DNA of 64,000 nucleotides from an uncultured Aquimarina sp. (GCA_947498705.1 CANMLW010000003.1:62001-126000); one strand, 5' to 3'. Positions 37,983-47,584 are shown, numbered from the stretch's first letter. Notes: generated by a model from the letters alone, not told the origin. Numbers and translations: made by a program.

Positions 37983-40900
37983 TTATTGTTTGATCACTTG
38001 TAAAGTTGAAGATTCGGTATTTGTTACTACTTTCACAAAATATGCTCCAGGTCTTCTTAATTGACCCTTTAACTCAAAACTACCTGGGTTTTTAGTATAA
38101 CTTCGAGAGAATACTTGTTTTCCTAATACATCATATATTTCAACGGTAAATGTATCGCTACTTAATTTAGAAACGTCAATTGTAAGTTGATTGTTAAATG
38201 GATTTGGGAAAGCACTTAATTTTCCTATCTCACCAGATTTTTTAGTTCCTGAAGGTCTTTTTGCTATCAAACTTTCTCCTGCTTTGGTATTGTATGCATA
38301 GTCTGTAATGGTATAAGACCTACCATCATTTGTTACTGTGGCATATAACCATCCATAGTGAGTTGCTCCTTTTATTTTAAAGCTAAATCCAATATATCCA
38401 GATTTTCCATTCCAATTGGTATAGGAAGTTGAGCTTACTACAAAACTATGATTCTCAAAAGTGAAATCACTAGAAGCACCTACTTGCGTCCCTTCTGCAA
38501 TAACGGTTACATTATTGGTATTTCCTTCTGTTACCAAACTTTTTCCATACGTTACCAATCGAAGTGTATTTCCTGACAACCATGGTCCAAAATATCTTGA
38601 ATCTCCTACTTCAATTTGAAATGGTGACCAAATTTTTGATGAACTAACCGTTATATCTTCGATATCAACATATACAACATTATCGTCAATTATTTCGCAA
38701 GGAGCACAAGAACCACCGCAATCTACACCAGTCTCATCTCCATTTTGAATACCATCTGTACATGTTGGAATTGGATCTGTTTCCATTCCAATCACAACGG
38801 TATAATCCTCTACCTCACCAAATCTAAAAGACTCACATGCGGTTGGAATGCTATTATATTTCATAGACACTCTCATACGAGTATTTCCATCTAAAGCTGT
38901 ATTTGGAACTGTAAAAGTACAACTCACAGAAGCATCTGTAGTTGGAGCTTTGGTCCATATTTGTTCTCCATTATCAGTAAAATCTCCATCCTGATTATAA
39001 TCAATCCAGATACTATATGCTTCTCTATAAGTTCTACCAGACCATGTTGGTGTAATTGTTACAGTATTGGACGTTCCTTTTGATAAAGTGGTTGATATAG
39101 AAGTAAAATCTTCATAACCATTTGCAGCACCTGCAGAAGTATTGTTTATAGTTCCTAATTGAACATTACTAATATATTCATCTGCAGTGGTATTTGAACT
39201 AGATTCACAATACATAGTAGTATTACATGGCTCACAAGAACCTCCGCAATCTACACCAGTTTCGTCTCCATTCTGGATACCATCATTACACGTAGGATCA
39301 GGAATGGAAGCTTCTCTGATAACCGTAATCGAGTTGTCTGAAAGATCATACGTTCCTGTAGCTAAGCCAGTATCTGCAATGTTCTTACCTGTAATTGCAA
39401 GTTCTCCATTGTAAGAGATACCATATACTCTGCAAGTTCCTGCCGGTGCTGGCTCAAAATCATTAGAAACATCATTGTTTGTCAGAATATTTCCTGAACC
39501 ATCGGTAATGATATATGTATAATTTGCCGTAGCAGTACTGGTAGTTGCAAAACTAATTATATCGGCAATACCATCGCCAACAGTAATCGTTACTTCGGTT
39601 TGATTATCTGTAGTAGAGACCATACCTCCTTCCACTACTGGTGGAGTAGCTTCTCTAATAACCGTAATCGAGTTGTCTGAAAGATCATACGTTCCTGTAG
39701 CTAAGCCTGTATCTGCAATGTTCTTACCGGTAATTGCAAGCTCTCCATTGTAAGAGATACCATATACTCGACAAGTTCCTGCCGGTGCTGGCTCAAAATC
39801 ATTAGAAACATCATTGTTTGTCAGAATATTTCCTGAACCATCAGTAATGATATACGTATAATTTGCAGTAGCCGTACTTGTGGTTGCAAAACTAATTACA
39901 TCGGCAATACCATCGCCAACAGTAATCGTTACTTCAGTTTGATTATCTGTAGTAGAGACCATTCCTCCTTCTACGGCTGGTGGAGTAGCTTCTCTGATAA
40001 CCGTAATCGAGTTGTCTGAAAGATCATACGTTCCTGTAGCTAATCCTGTATCTGCAATGTTCTTACCGGTAATTGCAAGCTCGCCATTATATGAAATACC
40101 ATATACTCGACAAGTTCCTGCCGGTGCTGGCTCAAAATCATTAGAAACATCATTGTTTGTCAGAATATTTCCTGAACTATCAGTAATGATATACGTATAA
40201 TTTGCCGTAGCAGTACTGGTAGTTGCAAAACTAATAACATCGGCAATACCATCACCAACAGTAATTGTTACTTCGGTTTGATTATCTGTAGTAGAGACCA
40301 TACCTCCTTCTACGGCTGGTGGAGTAGCTTCTCTAATAACCGTAATCGAGTTGTCTGAAAGGTCATAACTTCCCGTAGCTAAACCTGCATCTGCAATGTT
40401 CTTACCGGTAATTGCAAGCTCTCCATTGTAAGAGATACCATATACTCGACAAGTTCCTGCCGGTGCTGGCTCAAAATCATTAGAAACATCATTGTTTGCC
40501 AGAATATTTCCTGAACTATCAGTAATGATATACGTATAATTTGCCGTAGCAGTACTGGTAGTTGCAAAACTAATAACATCGGCAATACCATCACCAACAG
40601 TAATTGTTACTTCGGTTTGATTATCTGTAGTAGAGACCATACCTCCTTCTACGGCTGGTGGAGTAGCTTCTCTAATAACCGTAATCGAGTTGTCTGAAAG
40701 GTCATAACTTCCCGTAGCTAAACCTGCATCTGCAATGTTCTTACCGGTAATTGCAAGCTCTCCATTGTAAGAGATACCATATACTCTACAAGTTCCTGCC
40801 GGTGCTGGTTCAAAATCATTAGAAACATCATTGTTTGTCAGAATATTTCCTGAACCATCGGTAATGATATACGTATAATTTGCCGTAGCAGTACTGGTGG

Positions 40901-42656
40901 TTGCAAAACTAATTACATCGGCAATACCATCGCCAACAGTAATTGTTACTTCGGTTTGATTATCTGTAGTAGATACCATTCCTCCTTCTACTGCTGGTGG
41001 AGCTGCTTCTCTGATAACCGTAATCGAGTTGTCTGAAAGATCATACGTTCCTGTAGCTAAGCCAGTATCTGCAATGTTCTTACCGGTAATTGCAAGCTCT
41101 CCATTGTAAGAGATACCATATACTCTACAAGTTCCTGCCGGTGCTGGCTCAAAATCATTAGAAACATCATTGTTTGTTAGAATATTTCCTGAACCATCAG
41201 TAATGATATAGGTATAATTTGCTGTAGCAGTACTGGTAGTTGCAAAACTAATTACATCGGCAACACCATCGCCAACAGTAATCGTTACTTCTGTCTGATT
41301 ATCTGTAGTAGATACTATACCACCTTCTACGGCTGGTGGAGTAGCTTCTCTAATAACCGTAATCGAGTTGTCTGAAAGATCATACGTTCCTGTAGCTAAG
41401 CCTGTATCTGCAATGTTTTTTCCGGTAATTGCAAGCTCGCCATTATAAGAGATACCATATACTCTACAAGTTCCTGCCGGTGCTGGCTCAAAATCATTAG
41501 AAACATCATTGTTTGTTAAAATATTTCCTGAACCATCGGTAATGATATAGGTATAATTCGCCGTAGCAGTACTGGTAGTTGCAAAACTAATTACATCGGC
41601 AACACCATCGCCAACAGTAATCGTTACTTCTGTCTGATTATCTGTAGTAGATACTATACCACCTTCTACGGCTGGCGGAGTAGCTTCTCTAATAACCGTA
41701 ATCGAGTTGTCTGAAAGATCATACGTTCCTGTAGCTAAGCCTGTATCTGCAATGTTTTTTCCGGTAATTGCAAGCTCGCCATTATAAGAGATACCATATA
41801 CTCTACAAGTTCCTGCCGGTGCTGGCTCAAAATCATTAGAAACATCATTGTTTGTTAAAATATTTCCTGAACCATCGGTAATGATATAGGTATAATTTGC
41901 TGTAGCAGTACTGGTAGTTGCAAAACTAATTACATCGGCAATACCATCGCCAACAGTAATTGTTACTTCGGTTTGATTATCTGTAGTAGATACTATACCA
42001 CCTTCCACTACTGGTGGAATATTTTTTCTGGTAAAAACAAGCGTTCCTATTTTTTGAGAATTGAAAGGTGCTATGCCTCTTAAACTTGATATACGTTCCT
42101 GTGGGTTCGTAGCAGGATTATTAAGACTATACGAATTTCCCTCTTCTGTACCTGCATCATATGGAAAAATATCCATTGTAATTTCAGAAATCCATTGATT
42201 ATTAGCATCAAGCAAGGAAACACTGTTTACTGCTATAAACCAATCTGGACTGGGCGCAATCATAGATGTTAATGTAATCAAGGGAAAATTAGCATCGATT
42301 TGTAAATCGCTAATTGTAATAGTTCTTCCAGAGCCATTAAAAAATAAATCAGGGCCATTAATAAATTGATCTGCATTGTTTGCATTAATGGCACTACTTA
42401 CTTCGTTAGAAAATTGCCCATTAGATCCAAGTTCTGCTACTAGTTCGACACCCGGAGTTGCAAAACCTCCCATTTCAAGAAAGGTAACGTTGCTATTATG
42501 CGCAGCTCCCACTAATCTTGTAAAATGCGCATTATTGGGTAATGGTCCATGTGCCTCCCAATTACTCGTAAAAACGATGTCATAAGTCGCTGTTGTCTGG
42601 CCATATGCTGTAAGCGCAAGCATAAATAGAAAGGCCTTAAGAAATAACTTTCTCAT
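37983..42656 (-). CDS. T9SS-exported adhesin-like protein with Spondin domain and eight repeats
   Basis: 1557 residues. Signal peptide (1-19), Spondin_N-like domain (about 20-210; YDIVFTSNWEAHGPLPNN), eight near-identical 113-residue repeats (about 213-1116), a Cys-rich linker IQNGDETGVDCGGSC, a GEVED domain (about 1140-1260, FRFGEVEDYTVVI), a second copy of the linker, a beta module shared with the M4 protease and a type A T9SS sorting domain (FPNPFNN, then DVLGKQVFSR, then GAYFVKV). It should be exported through T9SS to the surface and probably acts in adhesion or carbohydrate binding. Repeats differ from one another at only a few positions (for example GGI/GGM, TG/SG, DT/DA), indicating recent homogenisation. 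Ligand unknown. Confidence 0.9.
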   Translation of the reverse strand: MRKLFLKAFLFMLALTAYGQTTATYDIVFTSNWEAHGPLPNNAHFTRLVGAAHNSNVTFLEMGGFATPGVELVAELGSNGQFSNEVSSAINANNADQFINGPDLFFNGSGRTITISDLQIDANFPLITLTSMIAPSPDWFIAVNSVSLLDANNQWISEITMDIFPYDAGTEEGNSYSLNNPATNPQERISSLRGIAPFNSQKIGTLVFTRKNIPPVVEGGIVSTTDNQTEVTITVGDGIADVISFATTSTATANYTYIITDGSGNILTNNDVSNDFEPAPAGTCRVYGISYNGELAITGKNIADTGLATGTYDLSDNSITVIREATPPAVEGGIVSTTDNQTEVTITVGDGVADVISFATTSTATANYTYIITDGSGNILTNNDVSNDFEPAPAGTCRVYGISYNGELAITGKNIADTGLATGTYDLSDNSITVIREATPPAVEGGIVSTTDNQTEVTITVGDGVADVISFATTSTATANYTYIITDGSGNILTNNDVSNDFEPAPAGTCRVYGISYNGELAITGKNIADTGLATGTYDLSDNSITVIREAAPPAVEGGMVSTTDNQTEVTITVGDGIADVISFATTSTATANYTYIITDGSGNILTNNDVSNDFEPAPAGTCRVYGISYNGELAITGKNIADAGLATGSYDLSDNSITVIREATPPAVEGGMVSTTDNQTEVTITVGDGIADVISFATTSTATANYTYIITDSSGNILANNDVSNDFEPAPAGTCRVYGISYNGELAITGKNIADAGLATGSYDLSDNSITVIREATPPAVEGGMVSTTDNQTEVTITVGDGIADVISFATTSTATANYTYIITDSSGNILTNNDVSNDFEPAPAGTCRVYGISYNGELAITGKNIADTGLATGTYDLSDNSITVIREATPPAVEGGMVSTTDNQTEVTITVGDGIADVISFATTSTATANYTYIITDGSGNILTNNDVSNDFEPAPAGTCRVYGISYNGELAITGKNIADTGLATGTYDLSDNSITVIREATPPVVEGGMVSTTDNQTEVTITVGDGIADIISFATTSTATANYTYIITDGSGNILTNNDVSNDFEPAPAGTCRVYGISYNGELAITGKNIADTGLATGTYDLSDNSITVIREASIPDPTCNDGIQNGDETGVDCGGSCEPCNTTMYCESSSNTTADEYISNVQLGTINNTSAGAANGYEDFTSISTTLSKGTSNTVTITPTWSGRTYREAYSIWIDYNQDGDFTDNGEQIWTKAPTTDASVSCTFTVPNTALDGNTRMRVSMKYNSIPTACESFRFGEVEDYTVVIGMETDPIPTCTDGIQNGDETGVDCGGSCAPCEIIDDNVVYVDIEDITVSSSKIWSPFQIEVGDSRYFGPWLSGNTLRLVTYGKSLVTEGNTNNVTVIAEGTQVGASSDFTFENHSFVVSSTSYTNWNGKSGYIGFSFKIKGATHYGWLYATVTNDGRSYTITDYAYNTKAGESLIAKRPSGTKKSGEIGKLSAFPNPFNNQLTIDVSKLSSDTFTVEIYDVLGKQVFSRSYTKNPGSFELKGQLRRPGAYFVKVVTNTESSTLQVIKQ
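39308..42020 (-). repeat. Eight tandem 339-bp repeats inside the adhesin gene
   Basis: The unit is 339 bp (113 codons), as measured from successive copies of the ACCGTAATCGAG segment; eight units fill the interval. Copies differ at scattered, mostly silent bases. Each unit encodes an EGGxVSTTDNQTEVTI start, an AGTCRVYGISYNGEL core and a YDLSDNSITVIRE end, a pattern seen in surface proteins of Bacteroidota. Confidence 0.93.
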
Positions 42657-43271
42657 TGAGTTAGAGTTTAAAATGTGTGAATACTTATTTTAATACTAGT
42701 TACTTATTAAAATACACCAAAGAGGGGGGAACTACATTTATTTAATGCTTCAGATTACTCTTTGTTTAAGAGCAAAAAAATTAAGTTTGAATGCTAAAAA
42801 ATTAATGAACAAGTTTAGTTAGTTTATTTCAATTGATAATTAGTATAAGTCAGAGTCTTTATCGCAACCTTACACTAAACCTTACATTTCAATATGTTAA
42901 AAAAAAGTTAATTAAAATCATAATCACATAAAACACAGACAATCCATTATCAAACCACCATTATAACTCACAAATTGTAAGTAAAATAACACAATTCTTT
43001 TACTCGACATTTTTTACAAACACCTAATTAAATGTGATTTTCTACACTATATACACTGAAACATACCGTTCATACAATTATCGATCAAAAATCTAAATTT
43101 ATTGACTAGTTTTAGTTTATACTTAAAGAGCTATTTCTATAATATCACCGCACTAATAATAGATCTAAATCTTATAGATAAAACTTGTCTGATTACAATG
43201 TTTACTAATTTGTTTTTAAAAGAAGAGACTGCCCATTGGCAGTCTTTTTTTAGTTCTTTTATTTTTTTATT
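42657..43271. other. 615-bp AT-rich intergenic stretch, no gene found
   Basis: Lies upstream of both the adhesin (minus strand) and the radical SAM gene (plus strand), so it should hold the adhesin promoter. I found no perfect -7 box for the adhesin. A short frame at 43102 overlaps the radical SAM gene and looks spurious. A hairpin at 43226 stands without any upstream plus-strand gene. Confidence 0.5.
43226..43251 (+). terminator. Orphan terminator hairpin
   Basis: AGACTGCC, loop CATT, GGCAGTCT, followed by six T on the plus strand. There is no plus-strand gene before it for 7.7 kb, so it would end either a small RNA or nothing. The stem matches the hairpin at 37931. Confidence 0.6.
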
Positions 43272-43321
43272 GGAATATTTCCAATACAATAAGGAATTAT
43301 TCCAATATAATAGTATTTTTG
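43272..43321 (+). promoter_or_regulatory. Radical SAM gene promoter with twin GGAA-N3-TTCC dyads
   Basis: GGAATATTTCC (43272-43282) and GGAATTATTCC (43293-43303) with exactly 10 bp between, then a perfect -7 box TATTTTTG (43314-43321) 10 bp further on. The proximal dyad occupies the -33 region, where no TTG is found. Same spacing and order as at the TIR gene. The start of the downstream gene is placed after this box. Confidence 0.6.
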
Positions 43322-43342
43322 ATTTTCAAATCAACTCAGGAT

Positions 43343-44416
43343 ATGAAAACACAAAAACACATTAAAGGAAGAGGAGCACAAAGTAAAATCCATAATCGAT
43401 TTTCAGAAAATAAATATGAATTGAGAGATGATTTTATTAACCATTGCCTTAAAGAGGGGGACCCAATAAATGATGTCAAAACTACGTATATAGAAACTTT
43501 TCCTAAAACCATTGTAAACAAAGTAACTAGTCCTGATGTTGGAATGATGTATTCTCTTAATCCTTATCAAGGATGTGAACATGGTTGTATATATTGTTAT
43601 GCACGTAACTCCCATGAGTACTGGGGGTATGGAGCAGGGTTAGATTTTGAAAGTAAAATACTGATCAAAAAAAATGCAGCGGATCTTTTAGAAAAGAAAA
43701 TACAACACAAAAAATGGGAAGCATTTCCCATCTCGCTTTCGGGTAATACAGATTGCTATCAACCAATAGAAAGTAGACTAAAAATTACTCGAGATTTACT
43801 AAAGGTATTTTTAAAGTATAAACATCCTGTAGGTATTATTACTAAAAATTCATTAATCACAAGAGATTTAGACATCCTTTCAGAATTAGCGAACGACAAT
43901 TTGGTATCTGTATTTCTTTCGATCACCTCGTTAAAAGAAGAAATAAGAAGAATTCTGGAACCAAGAACTGCCAGCATAAAAAAGCGACTCGAGACAATAG
44001 AAACCTTGAATGCATCGGGGATACCAGTAGGTGTTATGATGGCTCCTATTATCCCTTCGATCAATAGTCATGAAATACTACCATTGGCACAAGAAGTTTC
44101 AAAAAGAGGAGCAAACGTGATTGGTTATACCGTTATAAGGTTGAATGGTGCTATTGGCGGGTTATTTACTCAATGGTTAGAAAACACATTACCCGAAAGA
44201 AAAAATAAGATATTAAACCAAATCATGCAATGTCATCAAGGAACTCTAAACGATAGTGAGTTTGGTAGAAGAATGAAAGGTTCTGGAGCAATCGCCAATC
44301 AGATTCATCAACAATTTACCATTGCTCGTCAAAAATACTTTTCTTCATCAGAAAAAATTCATTTAAATTGTGACTTACACAAGCATCATAAAACAAGTCA
44401 ATTACGATTATTTTAG
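43343..44416 (+). CDS. PA0069 family radical SAM protein
   Basis: 357 residues from MKTQKHIKGRGAQSK; the upstream Met at 43319 lies within the -7 box and is rejected. The N-terminal KGRGAQ and the sequence YSLNPYQGCEHGCIYCYAR, with the CxxxCxxC 4Fe-4S motif, define the PA0069/SplB-like family. Later motifs include SLSGNTDCYQPIE and IITKNSLITRDLDIL, typical of the SAM barrel. Relatives of spore photoproduct lyase suggest a DNA-repair-like role, but the substrate of PA0069 proteins is not established. It converges end-to-end with the HD gene, with no bases between the stops. Confidence 0.92.
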   Translation: MKTQKHIKGRGAQSKIHNRFSENKYELRDDFINHCLKEGDPINDVKTTYIETFPKTIVNKVTSPDVGMMYSLNPYQGCEHGCIYCYARNSHEYWGYGAGLDFESKILIKKNAADLLEKKIQHKKWEAFPISLSGNTDCYQPIESRLKITRDLLKVFLKYKHPVGIITKNSLITRDLDILSELANDNLVSVFLSITSLKEEIRRILEPRTASIKKRLETIETLNASGIPVGVMMAPIIPSINSHEILPLAQEVSKRGANVIGYTVIRLNGAIGGLFTQWLENTLPERKNKILNQIMQCHQGTLNDSEFGRRMKGSGAIANQIHQQFTIARQKYFSSSEKIHLNCDLHKHHKTSQLRLF

Positions 44417-45070
44417 TTATCGCTCTCCCTCCCACTCTTTATAAAACTGATCCAGGTATTGCTCCATAAAACGATGTCTTTCTTCTGCAATTTTCTTACC
44501 TGTTTTTGTATTCATTCTATCTTTTAGTAAGAGTAGTTTTTCATAAAAATGATTGATTGTGGGAGCAGTCGAAGCTTTGTACTCTTCTTTGCTCATCGAA
44601 AGATTAGGACGTATTTGGGGATCATATAAGCCTCTGTTTTTAAACCCTCCGTAATTAAAACATCTTGCGATACCTATCGCTCCTATCGCATCTAATCGAT
44701 CAGCATCTTGTACTACTTCTAGTTCTGGGGATCTAAAATGTTGTTTCGTATTGCCTCCCTTAAAAGAAATATTCTCTATAATCTTAATAACGTGATCAAT
44801 AACACTACTTTGTACCTGTAGGTCGACCAAAAACTCGCGAGCCATTCTAGGCCCTATAGTTTCATCCCCATCATAAAATTTAGAATCTGCTATATCATGT
44901 AGTAAAGCTCCTAATGATACAATAAGTATATCGACGGCTTCGTCTTTGGCTATTAACTTTGTATTCTTATAAACTCTTTGAATATGAAACCAATCATGAC
45001 CACCCTCTGCATTATTAAGGGTGTCTTTTACAAAATCAATTGTTTTGGATAATATCAGTTCTTGATTCAT
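44417..45070 (-). CDS. HD domain metal-dependent phosphohydrolase
   Basis: 217 residues. The HD superfamily ligands are GHDWFHIQRV (His 25, His 29), LLHDIAD (His 58, Asp 59) and a later VVQDADRLDAIGAIGIAR. This set matches the YedJ/YpgQ group, which hydrolyses nucleotides or other phosphate esters. It is the last of three genes with a 13-bp gap after the desaturase, so it likely belongs to the plsC-desaturase transcript. Substrate unknown. Confidence 0.9.
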   Translation of the reverse strand: MNQELILSKTIDFVKDTLNNAEGGHDWFHIQRVYKNTKLIAKDEAVDILIVSLGALLHDIADSKFYDGDETIGPRMAREFLVDLQVQSSVIDHVIKIIENISFKGGNTKQHFRSPELEVVQDADRLDAIGAIGIARCFNYGGFKNRGLYDPQIRPNLSMSKEEYKASTAPTINHFYEKLLLLKDRMNTKTGKKIAEERHRFMEQYLDQFYKEWEGER

Positions 45071-45083
45071 ACCCTAATCGGTA

Positions 45084-46082
45084 CTATTTTATCAAAGCTG
45101 GCTGTACCCATTTAAACTCATGAATCTCATCAGGAATTACTAATCGTTCGCTAATACGCTGCATTCTTGCAGGTAATTTCATAATGTAATCCCTAGCTTT
45201 CTCTGCTTCGTCGGTAAGATTCATTATTTTGTCAATTTCCCATCTATCAATAAGTCGTTGCATAATATCAACATAATCCTGTGATGTATACACTCCTATA
45301 CGTTGTGCAGACCATGAAAAATCTTCGAAAGCACTACCAATAGCACCTCCTGTTTCTCTTAGAAAATGCGCCGGCATGACAATTTTAAATTTTAACATTT
45401 CATAAAATGCAATCATCATTTGGCTTGGATCTACCTCAAAAATACTACTTACAAATTCGCTATAGGCATTGTGATGACGCATTTCATCTCCAGAAATTAT
45501 CTTACACATTTTGGCCAGGGACTTATTAGAATATTGCTTTGCCAATTTTGCTACTCTATTATGTGATATATAGGTTGCCAGTTCCTGAAAACTAGTATAA
45601 ACGAAATTTTTATAAGGATCTCTATCGGTACCTATATCAAAACCATCATTAATCAGGTATTGAGTTGTACGTTCTACCTCAATCATATTCACTCTTCCCG
45701 ATAGATACAAATATTTGTTTAACACATCTCCATGGCGATTTTCTTCTCCACTCCAGTATCGTACCCATCTTGACCATGAATTTCCTCCTTTTTCATGTTG
45801 ATCGATACCTTCTACATCCATTAACCAAGACTCATAAGTTGGTAATGCTTCTTCTGTTATCGTATCTCCTACCAGAACCACCCAAAAATCATACGGTAAT
45901 TCTTTGGCTAACTCTCTCAATTCTTTTACCTCATCAAAAAATGTATCTTCATTCTGAGAATCAGGCAAAAAATCGGTAGGTTGCCATATCTTATCTACTG
46001 GAATTAAAAATTTATCTATATAAGAGTCTACCTTCTTTTCTAGTAGTTGCATTACCTCTAATCGTATATTATCCAATGCCAT
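45084..46082 (-). CDS. Acyl-ACP desaturase (soluble di-iron type)
   Basis: 332 residues. The two di-iron motifs are EENRH (residues 113-117) and DEMRH (199-203), with other carboxylates in YTSFQELAT and earlier helices, as in plant and actinobacterial stearoyl-ACP desaturases. No membrane helices. It introduces a double bond into acyl chains on acyl carrier protein, using ferredoxin and oxygen, which helps keep membranes fluid at low temperature. It lies 11 bp downstream of plsC, which would use the product. The chain-length and position preference cannot be told. Confidence 0.93.
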   Translation of the reverse strand: MALDNIRLEVMQLLEKKVDSYIDKFLIPVDKIWQPTDFLPDSQNEDTFFDEVKELRELAKELPYDFWVVLVGDTITEEALPTYESWLMDVEGIDQHEKGGNSWSRWVRYWSGEENRHGDVLNKYLYLSGRVNMIEVERTTQYLINDGFDIGTDRDPYKNFVYTSFQELATYISHNRVAKLAKQYSNKSLAKMCKIISGDEMRHHNAYSEFVSSIFEVDPSQMMIAFYEMLKFKIVMPAHFLRETGGAIGSAFEDFSWSAQRIGVYTSQDYVDIMQRLIDRWEIDKIMNLTDEAEKARDYIMKLPARMQRISERLVIPDEIHEFKWVQPALIK

Positions 46083-46093
46083 TATCTTGTGTG

Positions 46094-46834
46094 TTAAGTT
46101 CTGACTGCTAAAGTAATCCTTTCTTCTATTTTTTCCAGTAATATTTCTGGTTCTTTATCAATTAACATGGGTTCTTGTACTTCTAACGATAAATGCACCC
46201 CGATTCCTAAAGGAAAATTACCAAATCTCAACAGTTTCCAACTGTTATTAATGGTAAGAGGGACGACCACAGCATCAGGAGCATATTTAAACAGAATTTT
46301 TAACCCTGTTGGCGCAAAGCTTTTTGGTTTTCCATCTCTACTTCTGGTTCCTTCAGGAAAAATAACTCCAGAAAAGTTATTTTGGGTTATAAATTTACCA
46401 AATCTTGATAGTGTAGGGATTGATTGCTTAGGATTTTTCCTATCTATTAATGCATGCCCACCATGTCTAAGATTAAAAGAAATACTAGGTATCCCTTTAC
46501 CTAATTCTATTTTAGAAATAAACTTAGGCCTATATTTATGTAAATACCAAGATATCAAAGGAATATCAAACATGCTTTGATGATTAGACACTAATATCAT
46601 TGGTTTGCCTAAAGGTAACTTATGAGTATTTTTAAAACTAACAGTTGACCCAAGAACGTGTAAGCAACGTAGCAAACATAAATTCATAATATTGACAACC
46701 CCTCTATGTCCAGACTCTCCTCCGATCCTTTTACCCAACCATTGTAATGGGTGAAAAATAACCAATGTTAATCCAAAACATAAATAAAAAATTATAGAAA
46801 GCGGATAACTTAATATCTTCTTAATTGCTCCCAT
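46094..46834 (-). CDS. plsC: 1-acyl-sn-glycerol-3-phosphate acyltransferase
   Basis: 246 residues. One N-terminal membrane helix (about 8-30), then the acyltransferase motifs: SNHQSMFDIP, the HX4D site with His 85 and Asp 90, and FPEGTRSRDG (about 159-168), which binds the glycerol phosphate. It makes phosphatidic acid at the inner membrane by acylating lysophosphatidic acid. It is the first gene of a three-gene group with the acyl-ACP desaturase and HD hydrolase, which fits phospholipid synthesis. Confidence 0.93.
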   Translation of the reverse strand: MGAIKKILSYPLSIIFYLCFGLTLVIFHPLQWLGKRIGGESGHRGVVNIMNLCLLRCLHVLGSTVSFKNTHKLPLGKPMILVSNHQSMFDIPLISWYLHKYRPKFISKIELGKGIPSISFNLRHGGHALIDRKNPKQSIPTLSRFGKFITQNNFSGVIFPEGTRSRDGKPKSFAPTGLKILFKYAPDAVVVPLTINNSWKLLRFGNFPLGIGVHLSLEVQEPMLIDKEPEILLEKIEERITLAVRT

Positions 46835-46961
46835 TTTTTCCTAAAAATTAATTCATTCAACTTGTGTGATTTCAAAGGCATTATTCATTTTTAACTGAAA
46901 TATAAAACCTTTGAAAAAGATGCTAACATTTACTATTAGCAAATCTTAATTTTAAGAAATT

Positions 46962-46995
46962 AAAAACCGTCTGTAGTAACAAACGGTTTTTAAAA
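46962..46995 (-). terminator. Terminator of the bacilliredoxin gene
   Basis: Arms AAAAACCGT (46962-46970) and ACGGTTTTT (46983-46991), extended by CTG/CAA with a wobble, followed on the minus strand by T-rich sequence. About 30 bp past the stop. Confidence 0.65.
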
Positions 46996-47023
46996 TTCTT
47001 TTTAGCATAAAAGCCAGTATTAT

Positions 47024-47434
47024 TTAGCAATGTTCATTGTATGCATCTCTAAGGTTTTCTGCAATCATATCTGCAGGTCTTCCTTCTATATGATGACGCT
47101 CTAACATATGCACTAATTCTCCATTTTTAAACAAGGCCATAGAAGGAGATGAAGGAGGAAAAGGAACCATATAACCTCTTGCCTTATCTGTTGCTTCTCT
47201 ATCTACACCTGCAAAAACAGTTACCAAATTATCAGGTCTCTTTTCATTCTCTAAAGAAGCTTTTGCTCCTGGTCTTGCATTGGCTGCTGCACAACCACAA
47301 ACCGAATTTACTACTACCAATGTAGTTCCTTCTTTTGCAATAGCACTATCTACCGCTTCTACCGTATGCAATTCTTCAAATCCAATACTGGTTAAATCTT
47401 CTCGCATTGGTTTTACTAATTCTGCTGGATACAT
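47024..47434 (-). CDS. BrxA/BrxB family bacilliredoxin (YphP-like)
   Basis: 136 residues, full length for the family. Thioredoxin-like fold with the active-site sequence VNSVCGCAAANARP, giving the Cys-Gly-Cys motif at 46-48, which is diagnostic. Later segments FAGVDREATDKARGY and PFPPSSPSMALFKNGEL are conserved in the group. In Firmicutes these proteins remove bacillithiol from oxidised proteins; Bacteroidota carry close relatives, and the thiol partner here is inferred. It is a single gene. Confidence 0.92.
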   Translation of the reverse strand: MYPAELVKPMREDLTSIGFEELHTVEAVDSAIAKEGTTLVVVNSVCGCAAANARPGAKASLENEKRPDNLVTVFAGVDREATDKARGYMVPFPPSSPSMALFKNGELVHMLERHHIEGRPADMIAENLRDAYNEHC

Positions 47435-47584
47435 ATATTTTATTTTTTCTTATTACAATTTTATGCAAAGTTACAAATTATGTACCACATAAAAACACCT
47501 GACAAGTAGTCTTTAAATAAAGGCCATATTCTACTTATTCATGACATCACAAAATGACATAAGTCTCAGAAGAACAAAAGCTTT

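Noticed and set aside
39308..42020. Evenly spaced repeats resembling a CRISPR or satellite array
   Set aside because: The 339-bp unit is a multiple of three, keeps one open frame and encodes a protein domain; there are no short repeats with unique spacers.
43102..43365. An 87-residue frame upstream of the radical SAM gene
   Set aside because: It runs across the hairpin, both dyads and the -7 box, overlaps the real gene in another frame and has low-complexity composition, so it is taken as chance.
43343..44416. Spore photoproduct lyase assignment for the radical SAM gene
   Set aside because: The KGRGAQ start and overall pattern fit the PA0069 family; the lyase Cys position could not be confirmed.
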